In this document: piece after piece, positions 37,851 to 49,003 of the stretch
Numbering within the stretch: the first letter of the stretch is position 1
Layout: the number at the start of each line of letters is the position of its first letter
Source: Allantophomopsis cytisporea
Taxonomy: Eukaryota > Ascomycota > Leotiomycetes > Phacidiales > Phacidiaceae
Length of the DNA: 64,000 nucleotides
NCBI GenBank assembly: GCA_024752435.1
Contig: CP103020.1
Location: forward strand, 1,984,001-2,048,000
Reading direction: 5' to 3'
Translations under genes and position numbers: made by a program
The notes under the pieces: generated by a model
Database searches by the model: none
Seen by the model: only the letters and a program-made list of their open reading frames with translations
Told to the model about the DNA's origin: nothing

Positions 37851-39393
37851 TCAAGTTTTACGGCTTCTGCCCTGCAGTACTGCAGTTATAGTAAGAGATG
37901 CTCCGCCAGCCAGGACAATCATGCCAGCGAATATTGAACAGTTTACATAGTTCCCTCCAGCCCCTATTATGGCCCCGGCAATTGGTGGACCTGCAAGGGT
38001 ACCCAACCCATTGCAAGTCACTGCCATACCAAGCCTTGCACCAAATCGTGACATGTCTTTCGTACACTTGCTGACAGACGCAGCAACTAATGAGATAAAT
38101 GCTCCAGAAAAGAAACCGTAAATCAATGCGAAGACCACCAATCCCCCAAGGGAAAATATGTGTGGCCACACAAAGATCAAGATGCCTCCAATGAGAACAC
38201 AGATAGAGTGGACAAGTAGCGGCCCAATGCTGAATATTCAGTCAGAGTTGAAACAACGCGGAGGGTGGAGAACTTACATATCTGCAAGATAGTTTGGTAT
38301 GATTCGTCCGAAAATTCCACCCACGTTGATGAAAACAACAAGATAAAAATCTTGTAGTCCATGAAGATTGACTTTCGCTGAGATCGCTAGAGTTTCAATA
38401 TAGTAGTAAGGGATATAACAGCCCATGAAGCTCAGCGCCATGCCTATAACTAATGTTGTATAATATGCGTCTTTGAAAGCTCCTATCTCTAACAAAGGCG
38501 CCCCGGCTTTCTTGGGTAGATCAGTCCTTTGTCGAACAAGCACGCATGCGATGCCAAGAGTAAAAAGTGCAATGAATCCAAGAACTCTCATCGACCAACG
38601 AAACCCAATCTTTTCCAATAGCACCTCAAAAACGATAGGATAGATGATACCTCCAAGGCATGCACCAGTCGTGACAATCCCAGTCGCTAGTGCTCGTTTC
38701 TTCATGAAGTATGAGGCAGGAATTCCAATGCTGGGAAGGAAGAGAAGACCCATTCCAAGACCTTCACAAACCCCTTGACTCAAGAGGATTTGCCAATAGA
38801 CAAGCTTTATCTTTCCGTCTTTATCCTGGCTCTGCCCACTCAGTGACGTGAAGAACATTCCAAGAATAACTAATATACTCCCAGTAATAACCATTGGTCT
38901 TGCGTAGTTAGCGTCCATTGCGCGGCCACAAAATGCTCCGCAGAATAATAGAAGACATGACTGTAAAGATCCAATCCATGAAATACTCGATTTGCTGGAT
39001 AAAGGAGGATTGGTGGTGTCAAAATAGGCTTCGAAAACACCAAAGCAGTTAACAAGCCCCCTATGAGTGGTCAGCTTTCAGTTACATTGGTTGTACATTT
39101 CAACAGTGTTGAATATACCAGCTGCTAAACATCAAGAGCCAACCCATAAGGCACTGCGACCATGCAACAAACCCCCCATCTGGATATGATGCTGAAGCAA
39201 CTGGTGGACTTGGATTTGGTGGTGATTCTGAGGAGGTGAAGCGTTGGCTAAGCTCCTTTTCCCGTAATTGAGATTCTGAACTAGGCTCGTGAACTTTTAC
39301 GCGTTCACTATTTCGACCATTAGCTGTACCTTCAGTAGAAGACGATGCTGAAGACTGGACATCTCCAGTAGGAGGGTGGGTGGTATCAGTCAT
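37851..39393 (-). CDS. MFS transporter, monocarboxylate (MCT)-like
   Basis: Three exons, complement of 39393-39119, 39060-38278 and 38229-37851, giving 478 residues. After a hydrophilic Ser/Thr-rich N-terminus of about 75 residues comes the MCT-family signature YPDGGFVAWSQCLMGWLLMFSSWG, where membrane segment 1 begins. The further hydrophobic segments and loops are typical of fungal MCT-like permeases (for example FLPSIGIPASYFMKKRALATGI in the first half and NVGGIFGRIIPNYLAD in the second). These plasma-membrane carriers move small organic acids, and many in fungal clusters export or import cluster products. Here it shares a strand with the FAD monooxygenase and lies 2 kb from it, next to the isocyanide synthase. 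A cluster transporter role is inferred from position only. Confidence 0.88.
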
Positions 39394-41360
39394 CGTGTTG
39401 GGAGGTGCGGACGGTGGGCTGAATTGGAAAAGAAACCACGGGAATGAGATTGAATCCAGGTCGCGAAGGACACATGTGCTAACCCCTGCCTGATATCCGC
39501 GATTACGTTTGACTTCGCGTCAACATATTCGCGGAATGCCGAACAGTGTTGCATGGTAAGATAGGTTTGATAAATGGTACGTTGTACATATGCTTCAAAT
39601 GCTGTCTTGACGTGCCTGAATGATCAGATTGCGCATGCCGTTGTCAAGGTCTCCCCCTCGCAAATCTCGCGGAGACTAACCAATACCAATGGTTTGACTT
39701 TCACGTGAGTTTTTATGCGCAGCACGTTGTATTTCTTGTCTCCACTATCCCCGAGTCCTACTCTAGAGGATGTCCCGTTCAAGCTGATTAAGCGGAGTCG
39801 CCGCATTCGTACTCCATATTGAAGCCGGACTTCGCCCCACGATGTGCAACTGCTGTTGCATGATCGGCCTATAGAAAAGGCATACGAAGTACGAGGGTCA
39901 AAACTGTGGAACTAGGTAAGGATAGAAGACCCTTGAACGATTTTAAGTCCATCAGCACCCGGATATAGCCGACTATTGACGCATTATCTTATCACTAGCT
40001 TATTGTCTCAACACTTGCGCTATTGTTTCGGATGATTCTCTACTTTCTTCTTTTTTACCTATCATACAGAGATGGAAATATCATAACAGTAAATTCTTGG
40101 TTACCGATTGGGTTTCTTGGTTGCGTCCCATCGTTCATAATTCAGGGGTAGCAAGTCAAGTATGATACGAAGCTGCATAAACTATCAGAACAGACCAGGA
40201 CACGCACATGTAATGCCCGTCCATGAATTTGCTGAGATCTTGTATCATTTGTGGATATAACGCTCATCTGATCTTTAATATCGAATATAAAAGTTTTCGC
40301 TCGCTTATCCCCGTAATCCTATTCTGAATCTCAATTGGGTTATGGACCCGTCATCCCATGTCCAGGAAACTGGCTTAATATGGAGTTCGAATGGGTACCA
40401 AGGTTTGTATGCCAGAAGTATACTCCCTCCGGAAAAAAAAACACGTGATTTTTGTAGTGTGGAGTATGTCTAAGCATAAGACGGAGTATGTATGTATCCA
40501 CGTCCCCGTCTACGCCCGTCTAACCCCGTCTACCCTCGTCTACAAAAAAGCGTATAATGCCGGAGGGCAGTATGTAGTAACGATTTTTTTCCCTTTTTCT
40601 TCTCGATCTACTCTCAAGGACCCACTAATGACTCGCCCTTAAATTTAACATTCTGCGCCACACACTACATACTTTTGTTGCATGCTTTGAGGTTTCAACG
40701 GTCAAAGCCTTCCTATCGTTGCATGCGCCGTCGGCATTTGTGATCGGGAGTCTCTATTTAGAACAGAGTTCGAAACTATGGCGAACTTGTACAGCAAAAG
40801 GGATTTTCGATTCTCCTACTTGCGCATACCTCTCTTCGTCCCTCCCACAATCGTCCACTACATTTGCGAATTGCAGATGCAAAGTAGAAAGAAGACAAAG
40901 ATTTTACGGATTTAATGAGTCGAGATCCCATCGGTACGGCCGTTAAGTATCAAAATTTAAATAAAGTTCGTGTAAGGTTATGCATAGACCGGTGGAGGTC
41001 GCCGATGATCATTCCACAAATTAAGGCCGACAATCAAAGTTGTACAGCTTGATTGACATCTTTTCAAACAGCATAACCACCAAGTGACTTGTAGTAAGAC
41101 AAGTGAAAGCATGAGGCCCATTACTGACAAAGAAAGTTAAAATTGAAGCATTGTAACAACGTAGATCTCATTCCACTCTTGCTGATCAAAGAAGTATATT
41201 GTCTCAGGCGTTCCGCTGTTTTTAAAGTCAAAGTTATCTTATCTCCATCTTGTCGAGAAGTTCACACCTTATGAAATACTATGTTGTAAGACGGATTCCA
41301 GCAGACAGAAGTGATAAGATGGAGCAGAGAAAAAGAGAACATCATATTGATCCTAATTAG
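39394..41360. other. Intergenic with a candidate MITE
   Basis: About 2 kb between the transporter start and the monooxygenase stop. It contains the candidate MITE listed next and no gene I can support. Confidence 0.6.
40421..40572. mobile_element. Candidate Tc1/mariner-type MITE
   Basis: The left end TACTCCCTCCGG (40421-40432) is matched by an inverted right end: the complement of 40560-40572 reads TACTGCCCTCCGG, differing by one inserted base. Each end carries a TA that can be the target duplication. The roughly 148-bp interior has no open frame, contains about four CCCGTCTAC-like decamers (about 40501-40545) and an extra internal GGAGTATG. Short length, TA duplication and CTCCCTCC-type ends are the pattern of non-autonomous mariner-like (Stowaway-type) elements. 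No other copy is seen in this window. Confidence 0.5.
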
Positions 41361-43180
41361 TTATTCCATGGATAAGGACTTGAAGTATTGGGTGGCCGCT
41401 TCTCCAACACAACCAACGTAGAGATCTGGCCTTACAACTATTGTCTCTTCAGTACTTGAATCTGGGGAAAATCCGAAATCAAATTCCGTCTCGTAGACTT
41501 CTCCAGACCCGGCGACAACTTTCCAGCCTTGTGCTTCCCGTCGGATTTCCCAGTGATCTACAGCCGCCCGCACGTCAGTGCTGAAGTAGCCCGGCGAGCC
41601 ATCTCCGTTATGTGTTAACAGTACAAACTGTCCATAATTTATCAGATCATAAAATGTCACGATCTTGCCATGCGCATCCTTCAGCTCAAAGTCAGGACAT
41701 CTTGCTCCAGCCGTGAACGAACCCAATTTTCCTTCAATGATTGCTTTTGATGTCCCAGAGTATGTGATCCCCATTCCGGTGATGTTGGCAGCGTTCTTCT
41801 CCACAAGGCTGACATATTCTTGCGCTGTACGGAGTGTACTTCGAACTAGTTTGCCTGCCACATTGACCACACCTTGGGCTGTCGTTCGACGTTCGTGATC
41901 GTAGCTTTCCAGAAGTACACTTGCCAGCTCAGGGTACTTGACGCTAAGACCAAGACGCCACGCTAGAGCGAAAGCATCCGAAGCGCCAGTGTTCAATCCT
42001 TGTCCCTAGACACCATTAGACTCGCTTACACCAAATTTGAGGCAGGGTTACAAACTCCGTTGACAGCATGGACATGGGCAGCGTCGCCTGCCAGAATTAT
42101 GCGACGTTCTGGAGAAAGAAACCTTTCTGCTACTCGTTCCTGAACTGTAAAATTATTAGTCGTTGCTAAGTCGAAAGGTATGTGGAGTCTCTGACCATCA
42201 TAAGTGCTCCACCACTCAGTTCGCTCAAACTCGACCTTGTACGGTGCCATATTTCTTCGGATTGCATCCTCGGAACGTTCTTGGTTGACCTCTCCCTCGA
42301 GCAAGACATAGAACCTTGCCATGCCACGCTCTCTGTAAAAGATTTCAATGTTGGATTCTCTGGTCAAATTCCGTGCTCACGTACCTTGGGATCCAAGACA
42401 CTCGTGACTGGCCGTTCTCCTCGAAATTTATGATCTCATTACAAACTGGAAAGTCGGTCTTGAGGAAAGTATCCAGAACACTCCACTTCATGTTGGGCTT
42501 GTCTCCCAGGAATTGAATTCCTAAGTTCTTTCTTGTTGCTGAATGCGCACCATCAGCCGCAACAGCATACTTCGAACGTATGCTCTTGCTTCCATATGAG
42601 GTCGTAACTCCATAGACGCCTTCTGTCATGGAATCCACCTCAGTATCATAATGAACGTCAATATCGAGATGCGATAAGAGCACCTTCTCAATGGCGGATT
42701 GGCCTATCATTATGAACTCCTTGTATTTAGTGTGTTCCAAGCTCGTCCACCAATGACTGTTGTGACTGACAAAAGTTCCATCCTTGAAAATGGAACTTGC
42801 TATTTATCGGTCAGCATGAGCCATTGTATAAAGAACAATCATTACATACTGTTGCAGGTGATACCCAATTTCCGAAGGTCTTCGAGCACTCCAGCCACGT
42901 CGTAGATCTGCTGAGTACGAGCGTTCAAAGCATCTGCCCTTCCCAGATCAAGTGGTCCCGGTCGTTTATCTAATAAATGGTGAGCCAAGTTCTCGATTTA
43001 TAGGATTTGTGATTTGACAGACCAAAAATTGCAACTGAAAGTCCTTGTTTCCGTGCCAGAAGTGCAGCGAAGAGTCCCGTTGGGCCAGCTAAATCGCTAT
43101 GCTTAGCAATTGAATTGGATATGATGCAGATAAGATGTACCCCCAGTGACCACAACGTCAAAATCAGTAGTGATAGCCAT
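41361..43180 (-). CDS. FAD-dependent aromatic monooxygenase (phenol 2-monooxygenase-like)
   Basis: Six exons, complement of 43180-43141, 43088-43023, 42969-42850, 42799-42385, 42332-42056 and 42005-41361, giving 520 residues in frame. The dinucleotide fold reads DVVVTGAGPTGLFAALLARKQ with Asp after VAIF. The DG motif is AVAADGAHSATRKNLGI, and the second FAD motif is RIILAGDAAHVHAVNGGQGLNTG. The C-terminal 150 residues match the thioredoxin-like domain of phenol hydroxylases (GARCPDFELKDAHGK). Class A flavoprotein hydroxylases of this branch use NAD(P)H and O2 to hydroxylate phenolic rings. Introns 2 and 5 have weak donors (GTCTGT, GTTTGT). The start lies 0.97 kb from that of the divergent isocyanide synthase, implying joint regulation. 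Confidence 0.88.
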
Positions 43181-43412
43181 ACTTTCAGATCTAAATTCGA
43201 ATCTCAACAAGAGAAGAAAAAAGTGTGTAGGTAGGAAATGGATGAATGTAGAATGGAGATGTGCTAATTTTGTTGAAGACTTCGTCCAAAATTTTCACAT
43301 CAATCGAGGACTATCAGGCAAGCCACACTATCTCACGATAATCGTCTTGTGGGCCTTTTCATTACAATCTCCGCTTCAAACTTAGATGTATCGGAAACCC
43401 CCGAGTCGCTGA

Positions 43413-43544
43413 ATACGAGTTGATCAGGTCCAGGAACGCAAGTTGAGACACAACTATCTATGGTCCGTTCCGATCATGATACGAGTTGATCAGGTCCAGG
43501 AACGCAAGTTGAGACACAACTATCTATGGTCCGTTCCGATCATG
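43413..43544. repeat. Perfect tandem duplication of a 66-bp unit in the divergent promoter
   Basis: Units at 43413-43478 and 43479-43544 agree throughout as far as I can read by eye. Each holds TGATCA palindromes and CCGTTCCG, which on the other strand is two direct CGG triplets two bases apart, a plausible Zn2Cys6 half-site pair. The CCGTTCCG copies are at 43465-43472 and 43531-43538. Confidence 0.95.
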
Positions 43545-44078
43545 ACTCCACAACTCCGAGGCTAAGACATTTTTTATTTTTTTTTGAAAGCATGGATCAT
43601 ATACTTCTCCTCCTCCGAAGACCAGTGTACCTTCCAAATGGTGTGAATGGCAGGTCATATCGCTTTTCGTAACCTCATCGTGACATGGCAGTGTTCGTGC
43701 TATGACTGTTGGCCCCTGCCCCTGGCCTCGGAGTGTTATGGAACTTGCCCATTCTAGAGCATATCGTCCATTATTGCGTAGTATCCACGGTATATTCCAC
43801 GCTTCATATAACCTTTAATCTTTATATCCATGCGTGGTACAGCTCAGCTTGATTGGTAATAGAGTATCATGCATCCAAATACCCCTCAACATGAGATGCA
43901 TCGATACTTGGGTATTAGCAATCAGTATCAGGTGTGTTCCGCACTTCTTGGGGTTCAATTCCGCTGGATAGGATCACGGCTATGGACGGATAAAACTCGG
44001 ACAGACTTCAAGGAATATCAATGGTAGAGACGTAAGAGAATCGTACAGCTTATCATATGCTCCTTGAGTGAATGACGA

Positions 44079-44084
44079 TATAAA
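44079..44084 (+). promoter_or_regulatory. TATA box of the isocyanide synthase gene
   Basis: TATAAA 69 bases upstream of the start codon. Confidence 0.5.
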
Positions 44085-44152
44085 GGTCTCACTTCCGGAA
44101 AGAAGAAGAGTCAATACAAATTTTACTTGTCATTACACAAATTACACTTGCA

Positions 44153-46322
44153 ATGGCTGCTACTACAGATATTCCTTCCTCTACTTTCCTCTCTTTGAGC
44201 GTAGATATCAAAGCTCCTGTTGCTTTGGTTCAAGAGTTAGAAAAGCCACTTCAAAATGCCAACATCTCACCGGCATCATCAGCCTCACACACCTCAAACG
44301 ATGAATCACCTGCCTCCTTTGAAGATGATATATCCGAAGAATTCAACTTGGATGATCAGTCTTCTTCAGCATCATCTTCTACGGACTCACCAATGAGTTC
44401 AACAGACATACTTTCCCGTCGCCTCATAGCACTAATTCAGGCATATTCTCCTAAGACATCAACATCAAAACCAGTTCGCCGCCATATCTTCGAATCCACC
44501 ATTCACAGGGCTGTTGAGTCAGGCCAACCTCTCCACTTGATCCTTCCGGCTTTCCCTTTCAAATCTCCCAATCGGACTTCGAAGGTCTTGGGTTCGCTCC
44601 CAGATCTTGGAGAAGAGCTTGCTCTTGCACGACTTGAAGCACTATGTGCCTCAATTGATGAAATCTATCCTGGGACGAAGTTATCCCTTGTTTCAGATGG
44701 CCTAGTCTACTCCGATATATTGGGTGTGTCAGAAGAGGAGGTCTGGGAATATGGAACTGCTCTAAGAAAGATAGCAGAGGAAAAATGTCCACACATATCA
44801 TTTACTCGATTGAACCAGCTCGTTGGCCACGAAAGTGAGGAAGTCAAGACAGTTGATGAATATGTCTCAAGAGCCTCATGGTATCGAGACCAGATGGTCA
44901 CGAAGTTTCTTCCTTCAGACTTTGATGTTTCCGTTGAACTGAAGCAGAATGTTAATGCTCTCAGAACATATCGAGGATACATCAAGTTCTTAGAAACAGA
45001 CTTGAAGGATGAACCAAGCCGTCAAGGACTCAGTAAGAGTAAAGTAAAGAAGATGAATGAAGTTGTTGCGAAGAAGATGATAAGGAGAGGAACTGTAAGT
45101 ATATCTCCAGTTTTCTGTAAGAATGCCTCTAACTCCTTATCCAGGCTTTCTCAAACGCAGTTGAACTCGCATTTCCTGACGCTGTGAGAATAAGTATCCA
45201 TGCGTCTGTTAGTGATGTAAAGATGCCAATCTCGCTACTAGTCAATCAAGAGGAGCTTGTAATGAAGAAAGGAAACCATACTACACCATGGCATTGTGCC
45301 CCAGCACTCCACATAGACGGCTCATTGCATTTCGAACATAGAGAGGTATTTGACAACTCTCCAGAGTATGAACTAGTATTCCGAGACGGAAGACCTTCGC
45401 ATTATCGTCAAAAGTCCGAGCTCTTCAACTGGAGTGAAGTCGAAATCAATGTCCAGCCAATCTATCCATGTGGCTTTTTGATCTCTCCTAAGGGCAACGA
45501 AACTGTGTCAATGCGCACTTTGGACATGAAGAAAATTCGTGCTCTAGCCGAACTTAATTCTCCTATTGTCATTCGTGGCTTTGGTGAGACAACCAACAGA
45601 GCTTTATTCACCGATAAAGCTCGCGAGATGGGTCCTGTCATGCCATGGAAGTTTGGTGAAGTCTTGGTTGTCAAGGATGCCGGTACAGAAGGTGGTGGGC
45701 TCAACAATGTCCTGAGTGCTGAACCCATGCCAATGCACTTCGATGGACTTTTCAAGACCACCAAAGAAATCGGAAAGGATGGTCGTGAGAGAACCGTACC
45801 ACAACCACCGAAGTAAGTCTAACAACACATCCATCATTTCCAATGCTAACATATCTCGATAGCTTCCAGTTCTTTACGGTTGCAACACCGGCACCAGAAA
45901 ACAGTGGTCACACGCTCTTGGCTTCTTCGCGGATCTTGTTCAGCCTTTTACCTGCACCATACAATCTGGAAGCACTGCAAAAAATGTCCTGGAGCGTTGA
46001 GACACCAGCTTTTGATAATTCGAAAATGACAGGCTTGGATCTTGTGGTTCCACATCCATCTCTTGGAACTCCATGTTTAAGATATCATGAGCCATGGGGC
46101 CGTGACAAAACGGCGTTCGATCCTACGTACGTGGAGATTGAAAATGGGCCACAAGAGCTGCTGAAAATACTTGATGACTTGTTATACGATCGCCGAGTTT
46201 GCTACTACCATAAGTGGTTGACTGGCGATCTTATTGTCTCTGACAACATCTCGATGATGCATACAAGGGATGGATATAAGCCTGGATCTCCAAGAGAGCT
46301 CTGGAGGATCCATATCAACTAG
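44153..46322 (+). CDS. Isocyanide synthase - Fe(II)/2-oxoglutarate dioxygenase fusion (PvcA/DIT1 + PvcB/TauD)
   Basis: Three exons, 44153-45094, 45145-45812 and 45863-46322, giving 689 residues. After a Ser-rich leader of about 85 residues comes a DIT1/PvcA domain (about 95-430) with LHLILPAFPFKSPNR, KVLGSLPDLGEELAL, YPGTKLSLVSDGLVYSD and the later AFSNAVELAFPDAVRISIH and TPWH blocks. Isocyanide synthases turn an amino acid's alpha-amine into an isonitrile using a ribulose-5-phosphate carbon. The C-terminal part (about 440-689) is a TauD-type dioxygenase. Its iron ligands are His512 and Asp514 (MHFDG) and His670 (MMHTRDGY), with basic residues near 681-685 for 2-oxoglutarate. In bacteria (pvcA, pvcB) these are separate enzymes acting in sequence; here they are one chain. 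The amino-acid substrate (Tyr or Trp in known cases) is not predictable. Part of a likely cluster with the FAD monooxygenase and MFS genes. Confidence 0.92.
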
Positions 46323-47944
46323 TTTCGAGTTATTATCAACTTTTGTATTCAAATCATTCACTGCAGTTTCTCGGGAAAAATTTGGTGTATTTTGAGCGTT
46401 TCATCGTTTCTGTGGTTTTAGGGTATCTGTATTTTCCTATCCTTGTCGATTGTTGTATATTTATTTCGTATAACACTTTTCGAATGAGACGTTGACTTTG
46501 TTTATGTGAAGATATGCTCATCATTACTTGATCAAGATATCTTACCCAGATAAATAGGTGAAACTGGTGGTAATTAATATATGCAAAGTGATCATTTTCA
46601 CATCTATAGGGTCATATCGCAACGCAATAGTAGGACGATAATTACCCGATTTAAACACAAAACGCTGTCATTAGAAACTGGTACTACCGGAGTTGATAAG
46701 TTCATCATAGCAACTACTAAGAGTCTATGGTGACACTTGTACGAACCCGTCTTCGGAAGGGAGCATCTCCGGTGAAGCTCTCGATTTGTGCTATTGGATG
46801 TATTGCGATGCCATGATCTAGGAAATGGCATCAAAGAAGATGTGGTACCACATATATTGATCTAACCGCATGAAATACAGCATCAAAGGTTGAGGTTGAG
46901 ACCACAGACCAATTTTTTGGTAAGACTCGTGACAAATCTAACGTTTTGTTCAATATGCCTTACTTTGGTATTCTGTGTAGTGAAACGAGCATCAGCCATG
47001 TTATTCGCTACAAGTCTGCACCTCAGAAAACCAGATACAAACATTGTCCAACTCTATAAATACGAATATCAATATTCTAGTTTTCCATAACTAGACACAT
47101 CATCTGCTCGTCCTGCAAGGGATTTTTCAGTACAACACAAAAATTAAAAAGATTATTGTTTCTAGCATTGTAAGGGTATGCTTGTCACGCAGCATTGCCA
47201 GCATAGTCGTCAAAAAAATTCGAGTGCGGGGTCTCCGCATTGAGATCGTACCCATGTAAGCGATATTCTCCGTTTGTGTCTTTGATATGTTCTGTGACAT
47301 GTTTCTCTCCTTTTAACATACCAAGCTTGATTCTATATTTAACCACCTCGGATTGTTGTTTGTCATTGTACAAACTGTATTATATTACGAGAACGAGATT
47401 AAGGTACCACACCGATCTGATACGCCCAGCGCAAGACGTCAACAGTAAAATTTATGGATACAGATTTGCGTAATTGTGATCCTTGTATTTCCCTTCCTAC
47501 AGAACCTACTCTCAACAAGACCAACAAGAGTTTACTAAGGTACTGTGCCTTGAACTGTTTAAGTGGTATCACGGGCCCTTACATCACTAGTAATCATTTC
47601 ATTGCCAAGAAGTGCTTCGTATGCAGCTTGTTCGGCGGAAATCTGCAGGGCAAGAAGATCATCTGCAAGCTCGCATCGCCATATTCATGCTCTTTCTTCG
47701 AGTCCTGATGACTTATTGGATATTGTGTTTACTTCCGCATCAAGTTCGGACGGTAGGTATAGTCTAGTACGACGGTGAGTTCCATATGCGTGGTGATTTG
47801 CTGTGTTAGCTCAAAAGTTATGAATATACATATATAAGGTCGCAGACCTCCGTGTTGGTCAAATCCTTACCATCGTCATCTCCTTCAAACCGTTCTCATT
47901 ACCTACTTCAGTGAGATTTTTCAAGCTCAACAAATTTTGTTACG
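46323..47944. other. Intergenic
   Basis: 1.6 kb, AT-rich on the left. Frames near 47450-47780 show no domain. A TATATAA at 47831-47837, about 108 bases before the next start codon, may be its TATA box. Confidence 0.55.
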
Positions 47945-48742
47945 ATGTTGTTCCAAGGTCTCATGCTCGCTACACTCATTGGCAGCGCTTTCACAGCACC
48001 AGCACTGCTTGCCACCCGGGAGGCAACTTGGACGCTAGAGAATTTCACACGCACTTGCAATGATTCTAGCAATGCTTGTTTCTATGCCTATCACATCAAT
48101 GAAAACGATGGCAACCCCTCCCAAGCTTGTACCTACACTATCACAGGTACCAACACCACCTCGTCTCGGCACACCGACTACACACAGGTCCCATGCACCG
48201 AAACATCTCGATTTGCAATTAATCAAGGCTACACTGCTGACAGCCATTCATTCGTCTTGGTACCTACCGACAAGTCTCTTGTTCCAAACGTGTATGCCTT
48301 CTTTGGATATACCGAGGCCGAGCTACAGGATGGTGTAGCTGTTTCTCCAGACCACCAGGAGCCTGCTGTTCCGGTCGGTACCTTTCCTCCAACCGAAAAA
48401 CGTGCGACTTCTCCTGGATGGACGGTGCAGAACGTCACTAGGAAATGTAGCCCCGCCTGTAACTACTCCCTCACGATCAATGAGAATATCGCTGGTCATT
48501 CATCTACATCTTGCCAAGTTTTTACTTCCACCTTATTTAATGGGAGCTTTTATGCTGTACCTTGCCAGCAAGCAACTCCCTATCACATATCATGGGGCTA
48601 CAACTCTGCCGCAGATTCAGCTGTCATGACGGTTGTTGATGTTGACCAAAACAAGGATGCGTTCTTTGGCTTTGATGGCGTAAATTCTAAAGGTGGGAAA
48701 TATGGAAGTGTAGGCCCTAACCCTGTCTACAATATCAACTGA
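47945..48742 (+). CDS. Secreted cysteine-rich protein with a duplicated domain
   Basis: Single exon, 265 residues. The signal peptide covers about residues 1-18 (MLFQGLMLATLIGSAFTA). Two copies of one domain follow, at about 28-122 and 158-243. Each starts with W-T-(x)n-N-x-T-R-x-C (TWTLENFTRTC; GWTVQNVTRKC), has INEN, four cysteines (38, 45, 62, 84; and 168, 172, 190, 207) and ends in (Y/D)AFFG. The copies are divergent, so the duplication is old. A Lys-Arg at 152-153 in the linker could be a Kex2 processing site. Several N-glycosylation sites are present. I do not recognise the family. The features suit an extracellular or surface protein, possibly an effector, but no function is shown. A TATATAA lies 108 bases upstream. 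Confidence 0.82.
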   Translation: MLFQGLMLATLIGSAFTAPALLATREATWTLENFTRTCNDSSNACFYAYHINENDGNPSQACTYTITGTNTTSSRHTDYTQVPCTETSRFAINQGYTADSHSFVLVPTDKSLVPNVYAFFGYTEAELQDGVAVSPDHQEPAVPVGTFPPTEKRATSPGWTVQNVTRKCSPACNYSLTINENIAGHSSTSCQVFTSTLFNGSFYAVPCQQATPYHISWGYNSAADSAVMTVVDVDQNKDAFFGFDGVNSKGGKYGSVGPNPVYNIN

Positions 48743-49003
48743 GTTCAGTTTGGATGCTTCCGGTATCTTCATACTTCTATGGATCTCTCTCTACTCTTAC
48801 CTAGCTAGCTGCAGTAGCTTATTCGATTATTGCAATCTGTATTCACTGATTTGAAAAGGGATTATGTGAACATCCGAAGAATCAAGTCAAATGTTGAAAC
48901 AATCCTATACTGTATTGACAAGTATCGAGAGTAATTGATGATGATAACAATTTACAATACACATATGTTTAAGATTATCTTAAAGGCATGCAATAGGAAA
49001 GAA

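Larger units (their letters stand above)
43181..44152. promoter_or_regulatory. Divergent promoter region of monooxygenase and isocyanide synthase
   Basis: 972 bases between two divergent start codons, holding the 66-bp tandem duplication and a TATA box on the plus side. I saw no open frame of interest. Confidence 0.6.

Noticed and set aside
47454..47778. Two overlapping frames upstream of the secreted protein
   Set aside because: No domain on either strand, no transcript signals; could be gene debris but not supportable.
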